Below, in pieces: positions 55,023 through 62,824 of a stretch of DNA of 64,000 nucleotides (within the stretch, counting starts at the first letter, position 1; each line of letters begins with the position of its first letter). The notes under the pieces were generated by a model, which worked only from the letters and a program-made list of their open reading frames with translations, had not been told where the DNA came from and did not search any database. Location of the stretch: positions 186,001 through 250,000 of the forward strand of contig NZ_CP072113.1 in NCBI RefSeq assembly GCF_017654605.1, given 5' to 3'. Origin of the DNA: Yimella sp. cx-51. GTDB taxonomy: Bacteria > Actinomycetota > Actinomycetes > Actinomycetales > Dermatophilaceae. The position numbers were made by a program, and so were the translations under genes.

Positions 55023-56285
55023 ATGACAGACACGCAGATTTCCATCCGGCAGATCACCCCGGACGAAGCCGAGTTCTTCCTCGAGACCGACGAACTGATC
55101 TGGGCTGCCGACGGGGATGGGCCGCTGGAAACGCGGCTGCGCAACACCCCGGTGCGGGCCAGTTTCGTGGCCGAACGCGAGGGCGAGACCGCAGGCATCT
55201 GCGCCTCCTGGGACATGCAACTCGCCGTGCCGGACGGCCGCGAGACATCCCGGCTCGTACCCGTCGAAGGGCTCACCTGGGTGGGGGTGCATCCCGATCA
55301 CCGACGCCGAGGCGTGCTGCGGGAGATGATGCGTCACCACTTGCGCTGGACGCGAGACGTGAAGGGACGCTCCTTGGCCGCGCTCAAGGCGTCCGAGCCG
55401 GGCATCTACGGACGTTTCGGCTACGGCTTGGCCAGTCAGGTGCTGCGCGCCAGCTTCGGACGCGGCACCACCTTCGCTGCGCCGGCCGCTGTGGTGGAGG
55501 TAGCCGACCGCACGTCGACCAAGTTCAGTGTCACCGGCGCGCAGGACGCCGAGCGCCTGCGAGCGCTGCAATTACGGTGTGCCACAAGCGGGCCCGCTGG
55601 AACAATCGTGCGCAGCCTGGAGGATGTCGAACGACACCTCATCCACGTGCCGGAGTGGCATCGCGGTAGTGAGCCCAGCCGCGTGTTGTGGGCGACACGC
55701 GACGGCGAGGACGTCGGTTTCGCTGTCTTCCGTCGTACCCCGAAGTGGACGGACGGAGGCCCCGCCGGCCAGGTGGACGTCTGGCTCTTCGGTGCGGTGG
55801 ACGTCGGCGCCCGCCTGGCGCTCATGCGCCGCTTGGTCGACTTCGATCTGATGTCGACCACCGTCAACTGGATGGCGCTGGACGACCCGCTGCTGCTGTG
55901 GGTCCCGTCCGCACGCGGCATGGGCGACGGGGTGACCGATTCACTGTGGCTTCGGTTGGTCGATCTTCCCGCGGCGGTCGCCGATCGAGGCCATGCCGCC
56001 GAGGTCGACGTGACCGTGCGGGTGCGCGACAACATCATCAACGAGAACGACGGCGTCTGGCGATGGACGACGGACGCGGGCGGCAGCGGACGCATGGAGC
56101 CGTCGGACGGCGACCCCGACCTTACGCTCGACATCCACGACCTCGGTGCGATCTGGCTGGGTGGTCAGACCCTCGGCGCCCGGCGGCTGGCCGGGTTCCT
56201 CGAAGAGCACACCGCTGGAACTGTCGCACGACTGGACGCCGCGCTCCGCACCCCGACAGCACCGCTGAAGTCGTCCGACTTCTGA
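55023..56285 (+). CDS. Eis-type GNAT N-acetyltransferase
   Basis: 420 aa, the Eis family layout: two tandem GNAT-like domains and a C-terminal sterol-carrier-like domain. The first carries the acetyl-CoA motif GLTWVGVHPDHRRRGVLREMMRHHL and the SEPGIYGRFGYG segment typical of Eis; the SCP-like part is at about 320-420 (LTLDIHDLGAIWLGGQT). The C-terminus ends in Phe, whose carboxylate is the general base in Eis. Mycobacterial Eis acetylates aminoglycosides and host proteins; substrate here unknown. The long upstream open frame to 54801 is antisense to the HNH remnant. Confidence 0.9.
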   Translation: MTDTQISIRQITPDEAEFFLETDELIWAADGDGPLETRLRNTPVRASFVAEREGETAGICASWDMQLAVPDGRETSRLVPVEGLTWVGVHPDHRRRGVLREMMRHHLRWTRDVKGRSLAALKASEPGIYGRFGYGLASQVLRASFGRGTTFAAPAAVVEVADRTSTKFSVTGAQDAERLRALQLRCATSGPAGTIVRSLEDVERHLIHVPEWHRGSEPSRVLWATRDGEDVGFAVFRRTPKWTDGGPAGQVDVWLFGAVDVGARLALMRRLVDFDLMSTTVNWMALDDPLLLWVPSARGMGDGVTDSLWLRLVDLPAAVADRGHAAEVDVTVRVRDNIINENDGVWRWTTDAGGSGRMEPSDGDPDLTLDIHDLGAIWLGGQTLGARRLAGFLEEHTAGTVARLDAALRTPTAPLKSSDF

Positions 56286-56300
56286 GGCTGCACGCAATCG

Positions 56301-56335
56301 TCCCCGGTCAGCAGGTGAGACCTGCCGGCCGGGGA
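56301..56335. terminator. Bidirectional hairpin after the Eis-like gene
   Basis: 16-base arms 56301-56316 and 56320-56335 pair with two mismatches and a GAG loop, between convergent genes. Confidence 0.7.
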
Positions 56336-56352
56336 CGCTTGCTGTGAAGAGG

Positions 56353-57606
56353 TCAGTCGGCGTCGTGATAGCCGGCGTTGTAGGCCGCCTGCTCGTCGAA
56401 GAACCACACGTCCGGCTCACGCTCGCCGTCGCGCTCCTCGCCTCCGCGGAACGACATGGTGTCGTGCCACGCGCGGATCGGGTGTCCCATCGGCTGCGCG
56501 TTGTCGACAATCGGAGCCGCCGACCCGATGCCGTAACCGCCGTCGCGCACCTCGTCGAACTCGCTCACTCGGCGCCCGGCTGAGTCACCCATCGCCGGGC
56601 CGTCGGCCGCGAAGTCCTCGCCGGCGTCCGAACGATCGTTGTCCCAACCCCCGCCCGCGCCTGCTTCGCCACCAGCAAACCCTTGCCCGGCTTCGTGATC
56701 GCCACTCAGGCCGCGGTCGTGGTCTGACCCAAAGTCCTGCTCGCCGGCGAACACGCGGTCGCCGTCACCAGAGATGCCGCGTTCGTCGGTCTCGACCGCC
56801 GCAACACTCTCCACGTGCACCGGCGTCTCGCCACCGCGTGAGCCGAACGACGATGCGTCGGTCGAATCGTCGTAGGTGCCGCAGCTCTCACCAGCGGCGT
56901 CGTTCGACCGCTCGCCAAAGGTCTGACCGGGAGTGCCCTCGTGCCGCTCCTGGGTGACCAAGGTGTCGTCGTACTCCGACGGTGTTGCGTCGATGTCGCG
57001 GTCACGTGGTCCGTCTGCGTGATCGCTGCCGGCGTAGGCAGCACCGGCTGCGCCCACGCCCGCTACGCCCACACCGTCGCCCCGGATCTCGCCCGGAGCC
57101 GAACCCTCTTGCACCACATAGGTGTCCGACTCGACGTCCTCGCGATCGCCGGACGCTGCATGCCGGCCGCGCAGGTCGTCATCGGAGCGGTCGTCCGCAT
57201 CGGAACGACGCTCACCGGCGTCCCCGCCCGACCATCCGTGGCGGCGGTAGTACGCGTGCAGCTCACCTTCCTCGTCGCGGGAGATGTGCTGGTCGGCATC
57301 CACCCGCGGGGCGTCCTTGATGACGTCCTTGCTGTAGGGGACGCGCAGCTGGTCGGCCTCCAGGTCGACGTCGTGCAACGGCACCAGCGCCTCGCGCATG
57401 CCGAACAGGCCGGTCTTGACCTCCACCCAGGAAGGGCGCCCAGTCTTGTCGTCGATGTAGACCTGCTCCACCGAGCCCACCTTGTCGCCGTCGCTGTCGT
57501 AGACGGTGGCATCGGCGAGACGAGCGAGTACGTGATTGCTCACCGACGGCTGCGGCCCGTCCTGACGGGGAGCCGAGTTTCCTTGTACCTCATCGTGATT
57601 CGTCAC
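56353..57606 (-). CDS. PRC-barrel domain protein with long acidic disordered region
   Basis: 417 aa. An N-terminal PRC-barrel (about 15-105: VYDSDGDKVGSVEQVYID, SWVEVKTGLFGMREALVPLHD) precedes a segment with KDAPRVDADQHISRDEEGEL typical of DUF2382/PRC stress proteins, then 280 residues very rich in Asp, Gly, Glu, Ser and Arg that look disordered. The last part contains short near-repeats (GDHEAGQGFAGGEAGAGGG). GTG 57606 is chosen for its GAGGAG site and because the longer frame to 57684 is unlikely leader. Role unknown. Confidence 0.8.
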   Translation of the reverse strand: MTNHDEVQGNSAPRQDGPQPSVSNHVLARLADATVYDSDGDKVGSVEQVYIDDKTGRPSWVEVKTGLFGMREALVPLHDVDLEADQLRVPYSKDVIKDAPRVDADQHISRDEEGELHAYYRRHGWSGGDAGERRSDADDRSDDDLRGRHAASGDREDVESDTYVVQEGSAPGEIRGDGVGVAGVGAAGAAYAGSDHADGPRDRDIDATPSEYDDTLVTQERHEGTPGQTFGERSNDAAGESCGTYDDSTDASSFGSRGGETPVHVESVAAVETDERGISGDGDRVFAGEQDFGSDHDRGLSGDHEAGQGFAGGEAGAGGGWDNDRSDAGEDFAADGPAMGDSAGRRVSEFDEVRDGGYGIGSAAPIVDNAQPMGHPIRAWHDTMSFRGGEERDGEREPDVWFFDEQAAYNAGYHDAD

Positions 57607-57996
57607 TGCGATCTCCTCGTTCGGTGCCTCGTGGGCAACTTTGTGCTGGCTCGCGAGTTGGACGACCGTGGGTGCGCACCACACGCAAGAACAACGTTCG
57701 TCGATCGTGACACAGCGCAGGTGTCTCTTGAGTGGCTGCGAAGTGACCGATCGACGGACTGCAGCGACATCCCACCGCTACGGGTGGGGCTGTTGCCGAG
57801 GCCGTCACCAGTTCGGTCGTTCGACCAGGAGCAAGGGCCGCCGGGCCGCCTGAGAACGCCCCGAGAGCCCGCTGTTCGCAACGCGTTTGCACTGTGTTCA
57901 CCGGTGACTTCGAAAACCGGTGCGGCAGCCGTGACTTGACCAAATCTTGAACATCTGGGTGCGGCCATCGGACTCTTCAGTATCTGTCGTGCGTGC
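57607..57996. other. Intergenic region upstream of the PRC-barrel gene
   Basis: About 390 bases between the PRC-barrel start and the cspA promoter. Less GC-rich than coding parts and without a credible gene on either strand. A TTGACC...TTGAAC stretch near 57936-57955 could hold -35 elements, but I cannot assign a promoter. Confidence 0.4.
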
Positions 57997-58120
57997 TACG
58001 GTCATGACGTTGCAGTTGCAGTTCCTCGCAGGAAGAAGTGCCCGCCGACGTGCGGGCGCTTTCATGTAGGGGGCGGTTTCGGCAACACCAATCCCGCCGG
58101 CTTGGCGGGCTTGAAACCGC
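57997..58120 (+). promoter_or_regulatory. cspA promoter and structured 5' leader
   Basis: An extended -10 (TGC-TACGGT, 57994-58002) predicts a transcript start near 58009 and a leader of about 135 bases. The leader has a hairpin GCCCGC/GCGGGC (58040-58057) and a nested structure in which GCGGTTTC (58073-58080) pairs with GAAACCGC (58113-58120) around a CCCGCC/GGCGGG hairpin (58093-58109). Long structured leaders are usual for temperature-controlled csp genes. Confidence 0.6.
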
Positions 58121-58144
58121 ATCACAGATTGAGAGTTACCCCGC

Positions 58145-58348
58145 ATGGCACAAGGAACCGTCAAGTGGTTCAACGCCGAAAAGGGCTTCGGCTTCATTGC
58201 GCAGGACGGCGGCGGTCCGGACGTTTTCGTCCACTACTCCGCTATCCAGAGCAACGGCTACCGCAGCCTCGAAGAGGCGCAGCGCGTTGAGTTCGAGATC
58301 ACCCAGGGTGACAAGGGCCCGCAGGCGACCAACGTCGTCCCGGTCTGA
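58145..58348 (+). CDS. cspA: Cold-shock protein, CspA family
   Basis: 67 aa, one cold-shock domain. RNA-binding motifs RNP1 KGFGFIAQ and RNP2 VFVHYSAI are intact. Starts [19 protein letters not shown], the classic actinobacterial CspA start. Acts as an RNA chaperone. Strong terminator 54 bases after the stop; long leader upstream. Confidence 0.97.
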   Translation: MAQGTVKWFNAEKGFGFIAQDGGGPDVFVHYSAIQSNGYRSLEEAQRVEFEITQGDKGPQATNVVPV

Positions 58349-58401
58349 GTTCCCTCAGCATGGTGATCGCAAGAACCATCTGAGACTTTCACCAGCAACA
58401 C

Positions 58402-58422
58402 GGCCCCGGCACTGCCGGGGCC
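58402..58422. terminator. Bidirectional terminator of cspA and the PBP gene
   Basis: Perfect 9-bp stem GGCCCCGGC (58402-58410) / GCCGGGGCC (58414-58422), loop of 3, followed by TTGTTGTG on the plus strand and preceded by an A-rich stretch that serves the minus strand. Confidence 0.85.
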
Positions 58423-58442
58423 TTGTTGTGTAGATGGCCAGA

Positions 58443-60353
58443 TCAGCTGCGCGCGAGCGTCGACAGGAAGTCGCGAGCCACCGGAGCGGCCACGGTGCCC
58501 CCGCTCTTGCCGGTGGGGATGTCGGCCACCAGCACCGCGAACGCGACGTCACCCTGCCAGCCGGCCAGCCACGCGTTCGCGCCCCGCTTGCCCCCTTCGG
58601 CGAACTCCGCGGTGCCGGTCTTGGCGTAGACCTCACCGCCGGGGATGCCGTCGACCAGGGTGGCCGTGCCGCCGGTCACCGTCTGCCGCATCATCTGCTT
58701 CAGCGAGTTGACCAGCGAGGCATCGAGTGGCTTGGGCGTGCGATCACCGCCGGGGTTCGGATTCGTCACCAGCACCGGTGGGACGAAGCTGCCGCGGGCG
58801 ACCGCCGCGGCCATCGACGCCAGCGAGAGCGGCGAGGTCTGGATGCGTCCCTGCCCTATCGACATCGCCGCGGTGTCAGTGGCGCCGTTGGAGGCAGGTA
58901 CGTTGCCTGAGTAGGCACCGTCGAAGCCGACGTTCTTGCCCCAGTCACCGCCGATGCCGAACGCGGCTGCGGCCTGCTGTTGATCTGTCGGCGAGAAGTT
59001 TTTGGTGGCAGTGACAAAAGAGGTGTTGCACGAGTGGGCGAAGTCGTCCCGGAAAGTCGGATCGCCCAGGCTCTCGCCCTCGAAGTTGCCGAAGGTGAGC
59101 CCGTCGATCTTTGTCTCCTTGGGGCACGGCACCTTCGTATCGGGGTTGAGCCCCTTCATCATCAGCTGGTAGGCCGTGGCGATCTTCATCGTCGACCCGG
59201 GGGAGTACCGGCCGGTGATCGCGCGCTCCAGCCCGTACGTCGGTGCGTTCGCAGCGGCGATGACGTTGCCGGTGCGGACGTCGATCGCGACGACGGCAGC
59301 GACCGATCCGTCGGGCAGCGTACCGAGTGCCCGCTCCGCGGCAGTCTGCGCCTTGGCATCGAGCGAGGTGGTCACGTCGGTGCCATTCTTCGCGCCGGCG
59401 CCGAAGAGCACCGTGCCCGGCTGCGACTTCGCGGTGATTTGCACGCCGCCCTTGGGCTGCAGCACCGAGTCGTACTGCCGTTGTAGGCCGCCGGTGCCCG
59501 CGCGCATTCCTTCGCGGTAGCGACTGGGATCCTTCTTGATCATCTCGGCCGTCACCGGACCGACGCCGCCCAGCAGTGGCTGACCCCACGTCTTGGTGGG
59601 TGCGAGTGGCTGCTTGCGCTCGTTGATGATGACACCCGCCGTGCCTCGCAGCCCTGCTTCTCGCGAGCTGAAGTCGTCCTCGCGATAGGTCACCACACTG
59701 ATCGTCGCCTGCGACCTGGACGCCTTCGCGGCGATCACCTTCGCCCGCAGCCCACCCACGCCGGTCGCGCGTTCGAGTGCAGCGGCCGACTGCGGGGTGG
59801 CCTTCGTGGGGTCGAGCAGGACGTCGTACACGGTCTGGTTGCTCATGATCGCGGCACCGTCACGGCCCTTGATCTCGCCGCGCAGACCACCGTCGAGCTT
59901 CACCACGAACGAATCGTTCGCCTGCAGCTTGGGGTGCCACAGCGACCGGTCAGTCACCCGAACGCCCCAGGAGTCGCCGGTCTTCTCCAGCGCGATCGGG
60001 TCGAGCCAGGTGAAGGTCTGCCCGCCCGGAATCGTCCATGCCACGTTGACATCGGCGGTAGCTGTGTTGCCCGAGCGCTTCACGTTCGCGATCGAGGTGC
60101 GGATATTGCCGTTGCCCAACTGCGCGGTCGTCGTCCGGAAGTTGGCGGCAGCGGCGGCCGGTTCGGTGCCGACGTACCTCGCCTTCTCCGGGGTGCGATT
60201 GGCCCAGGCGCGGGCGAAGGTGGTCGCGGCGTCACGGGCTGCGGTGTCGGCTGCGGAGTTCTTCGAGTGGTCGTTCCAGAGCATGTAGCCGCCCGCCCCG
60301 GCGGCCACCAGCAACCCGGCGGAGGTCGTTGCGAGAACGGTGCGTGCGCTCAT
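58443..60353 (-). CDS. Penicillin-binding protein, class B transpeptidase with MecA_N-like domain
   Basis: 636 aa. A signal-anchor (about 5-25), an NTF2-like/MecA_N domain (about 38-140), a dimerisation domain, and the transpeptidase domain (about 325-636) with SxxK (Ser-Thr-Met-Lys in SPGSTMKIATA), SxN (SCNTSF) and KTG (AKTGTAEF). It crosslinks peptidoglycan outside the membrane. The MecA_N-type N-terminus is the one found in low-affinity PBPs, yet also in housekeeping actinobacterial PBPs, so resistance cannot be inferred. An LCP-family gene lies just upstream on the same strand, 22 bases away, so wall genes are clustered. Confidence 0.93.
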   Translation of the reverse strand: MSARTVLATTSAGLLVAAGAGGYMLWNDHSKNSAADTAARDAATTFARAWANRTPEKARYVGTEPAAAAANFRTTTAQLGNGNIRTSIANVKRSGNTATADVNVAWTIPGGQTFTWLDPIALEKTGDSWGVRVTDRSLWHPKLQANDSFVVKLDGGLRGEIKGRDGAAIMSNQTVYDVLLDPTKATPQSAAALERATGVGGLRAKVIAAKASRSQATISVVTYREDDFSSREAGLRGTAGVIINERKQPLAPTKTWGQPLLGGVGPVTAEMIKKDPSRYREGMRAGTGGLQRQYDSVLQPKGGVQITAKSQPGTVLFGAGAKNGTDVTTSLDAKAQTAAERALGTLPDGSVAAVVAIDVRTGNVIAAANAPTYGLERAITGRYSPGSTMKIATAYQLMMKGLNPDTKVPCPKETKIDGLTFGNFEGESLGDPTFRDDFAHSCNTSFVTATKNFSPTDQQQAAAAFGIGGDWGKNVGFDGAYSGNVPASNGATDTAAMSIGQGRIQTSPLSLASMAAAVARGSFVPPVLVTNPNPGGDRTPKPLDASLVNSLKQMMRQTVTGGTATLVDGIPGGEVYAKTGTAEFAEGGKRGANAWLAGWQGDVAFAVLVADIPTGKSGGTVAAPVARDFLSTLARS

Positions 60354-60375
60354 GGTGCCTTCCCGGGCCGCCCGG

Positions 60376-61968
60376 TCAGCAGTGGGCGGCGGTGTCGGTG
60401 ACGGGGTCGATGCTGGTGGTGGTCGACGATGGCGCGGTGGTCGGAGTGGAGGTCTTGCTCGGCGTCGCCGTCGAGGTCGTGGCAGTGCCGCCCGGCTTGG
60501 GTGCCTTCGGGTTGTGCGGACGGTTGATCGCGCTCTGCACGATCGAACGGATCTTGGCGAAGTCAGGTCTCACGTGGCTGACCGAGTCGGTGACATTGGC
60601 GGTCAGCAGATTGCCCTTCTTCATGGTGTTGACCAGCGTCGCGAAGGCCGGCAGATCGTCCTGCGGGATGTCGATCTGGATGTTCTTCTCGGCCACCTTC
60701 ATCACGTCGGTGAACTTCGTGACCATCTTGAACGGATCGGCCTGATCGACCAAGGCGTTGACCATGCAGCGCTGACGACGCATGCGGTCGTCGTCGGTGC
60801 TGGCCACGCGGCTACGGGAGTACCAGAGGGCCAGGCGTCCGTCGAGTTTCTGGTAGCCGGGCTTGATGTAACCGGTGATGCTGCCCGGACGTACGGTGCC
60901 CCACGAGGTGAGTGAGCCACCGATCGGGATGCCCGGCTCGGGTCCGGGGACGTTGATGTAGACCCCGCCCATCGCGTCAACCAACTGCTGGAAGCCGGAG
61001 AGATCGACGACAGTCGTGTAGTCGATGTGCAGCCCGGTGATCTCGCTGATCACCTCACGGGTGGTGTCGAGGCCGGGGTTGGCTTCGTCCTTGGGGAAGA
61101 GATCGCGGTGCACGCTGTCGGCCTCGACCCAGACGGCGTCCATCAGGCATTCCTGACCGTTGCCGCGTTCGGGGCAGTGGAAGCCGTTGGGGTAGACCTT
61201 GTGCAACGGGTTGTTGGCCGGGAAGGGCACGCGCTGCAGGTTGCGCGGAATCGAGATCAGCGTGGAATCGCCGGTCTTGGTGTTGACGCTGACGACCATC
61301 ATTGAGTCGGTGCGCACGTTGATGCGGCCCTTGCCGGCGTCCGAACCGAGCAGCAGGACGTTGACCCGCGGGACGTTCTTCCACGGGTCGGATCCGCCGG
61401 AGGGCCCGCGGGCTTCGCCACCACGACCGGCGTAGCGGTCGGTAAAGATCTTGTTGAAGGCGTTCTGGGTGACGACGACGTAACGCGCTGCCTGCGCGGC
61501 GGGCAGGGCGACGATCAGCACCATCGCCGCGGTGAAGGCGCGGTGCACCCAGCGCATGCGCGGGCTCCAGCGCCGGCCGCTGGTCTCCTTGGCCGTGAGC
61601 AGGATGCCCCCGACCCACAGCAGCGCGCCCACGATGAAGAGCACGAGCAAGGAGAGCAGACCGCGCTTGGTGGCGAAGCGGGCGGCGCCGGTGACGATGC
61701 CGCCGTTCATCACCATGAACAGCAACACGATCAGAGTGGCCGCGGAGGCGAGTGCGAGCGTGATGCCCAGCCAACGGCGGCGAGTGGGGATGAGGCCGAT
61801 ACCCGGCCAGAGGGTGGAGAGTCCGGTGAGGGTGAGCGCGCGGCGTAGTTGTTGGGCGCGCAGCTGGCGAACCTCGTGCCGGGTCACTTCGCGGCCTCCC
61901 CGCGTGGCGTCCGAAGACTCCTCGGGTGTCGCGGCGTCGTCGGACAGACTCTCGTCCTTGGTCGCCAT
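60376..61968 (-). CDS. LytR-CpsA-Psr (LCP) family wall-polymer transferase
   Basis: 530 aa. An N-terminal cytosolic segment and about four transmembrane helices (50-165) precede the extracellular LCP domain (about 205-400) with VNVLLLGSDAGKGR, RTDSMMVVSVNTKTGDSTLISIPRNLQ (in parts), and DLSGFQQLVDAMGGVYINVP; Arg and Asp residues contact the polyprenyl pyrophosphate. A Thr/Ser/Pro-rich tail ends in Cys. LCP enzymes attach arabinogalactan, teichoic or other polymers to peptidoglycan. Probably co-transcribed with the PBP gene. Confidence 0.93.
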   Translation of the reverse strand: MATKDESLSDDAATPEESSDATRGGREVTRHEVRQLRAQQLRRALTLTGLSTLWPGIGLIPTRRRWLGITLALASAATLIVLLFMVMNGGIVTGAARFATKRGLLSLLVLFIVGALLWVGGILLTAKETSGRRWSPRMRWVHRAFTAAMVLIVALPAAQAARYVVVTQNAFNKIFTDRYAGRGGEARGPSGGSDPWKNVPRVNVLLLGSDAGKGRINVRTDSMMVVSVNTKTGDSTLISIPRNLQRVPFPANNPLHKVYPNGFHCPERGNGQECLMDAVWVEADSVHRDLFPKDEANPGLDTTREVISEITGLHIDYTTVVDLSGFQQLVDAMGGVYINVPGPEPGIPIGGSLTSWGTVRPGSITGYIKPGYQKLDGRLALWYSRSRVASTDDDRMRRQRCMVNALVDQADPFKMVTKFTDVMKVAEKNIQIDIPQDDLPAFATLVNTMKKGNLLTANVTDSVSHVRPDFAKIRSIVQSAINRPHNPKAPKPGGTATTSTATPSKTSTPTTAPSSTTTSIDPVTDTAAHC

Positions 61969-62204
61969 GACTTACCTCTAACGCCGAGCGTGATGGCCTC
62001 GTGAGCCACCACTGATGAAGTGGACGACGTTGTCTCGCCGTCCACGGTCCGTCCAACTGGACGACGAGCAACGTACTGCGGTTGGTTCCCCCTGCACCCC
62101 ATTTTGCAGGTACTCGCGGCTGCGATGTAGCCTTGCGGGGCTTGTGGTCCATGGTGCTACGTGAATGCTCAATCGGCAAAGTCGCGTCAAAGGCCACGGG
62201 TGGA

Positions 62205-62296
62205 GGAGGCGTCGCCTAGTCAGGTCTATGGCGCCCGCCTGCTAAGCGGGTTTGGGGTTTATAGCCCCATCGAGGGTTCAAATCCCTCCGCCTCCG
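62205..62296 (+). tRNA. tRNA-Ser (anticodon GCT)
   Basis: 92 bases with a long variable arm. Acceptor GGAGGCG/CGCCTCC, discriminator G, anticodon arm CCCGC-CTGCTAA-GCGGG, T loop TTCAAAT. CCA not encoded. Confidence 0.95.
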
Positions 62297-62306
62297 CCGC
62301 GATCCT

Positions 62307-62336
62307 CGAGGGTCGGTGCCATCGCACCGGCCCTCG
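62307..62336. terminator. Bidirectional terminator of tRNA-Ser and the gtrA-like gene
   Basis: CGAGGGTCGGTGC (62307-62319) / GCACCGGCCCTCG (62324-62336), 13 bp with one T-G pair and loop CATC. Confidence 0.8.
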
Positions 62337-62359
62337 AATCATTTGGTGCCTGGGCGATT

Positions 62360-62824
62360 TCAGTCGTTCATCGCACCGCTGTCCGGCTGGAACCACCGCC
62401 GCAAGAGGACGAAGCGGACGACCGTGGCGGCGACGTTGGCCGAACCGACGGTGAGTGTGGCGACCCACGTGCTGGCGTCTGGATCGAATCGGTGCAGTGC
62501 CCAGAGCGCGCCGGCCGTGGCCGCCCAGGTGATCAGCAGCAGCACCAGGCTGCGTAATTGCACCGCCCAGGCCCTCTCGCGTGCGCCACCGAAGGTGAAC
62601 CGCCGATTCGCCGCGGTGTTGAGCACGGTGCAGACCACGAGTGCGAGCAGATTGGCCACCTGATCGCTCATCGCGTGCCTGAAGCCGGCGAACAGCACCA
62701 AATGCAACAGCGTGCTGCCGACGCCGATCACCCCGAATCGCACCAGCTGGCCGGTGATCCCGGCGCGCGGTGACTGCTCGGCGTCCGGGCGTTCGAGCAG
62801 CGCCGTGCTGGTTGGCTCACTCAT
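62360..62824 (-). CDS. GtrA family membrane protein
   Basis: 154 aa, four transmembrane helices. The GtrA signature is present: QLVRFGVIGVGSTLLHLVLF, then LLALVVCTVLNTAANRRFTFGG. Family members flip or support transfer of polyprenyl-linked sugars for wall polymers. The ATG overlaps the end of the sensor kinase gene by 8 bases, so they are co-transcribed. Fits the neighbouring wall genes. Confidence 0.9.
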   Translation of the reverse strand: MSEPTSTALLERPDAEQSPRAGITGQLVRFGVIGVGSTLLHLVLFAGFRHAMSDQVANLLALVVCTVLNTAANRRFTFGGARERAWAVQLRSLVLLLITWAATAGALWALHRFDPDASTWVATLTVGSANVAATVVRFVLLRRWFQPDSGAMND

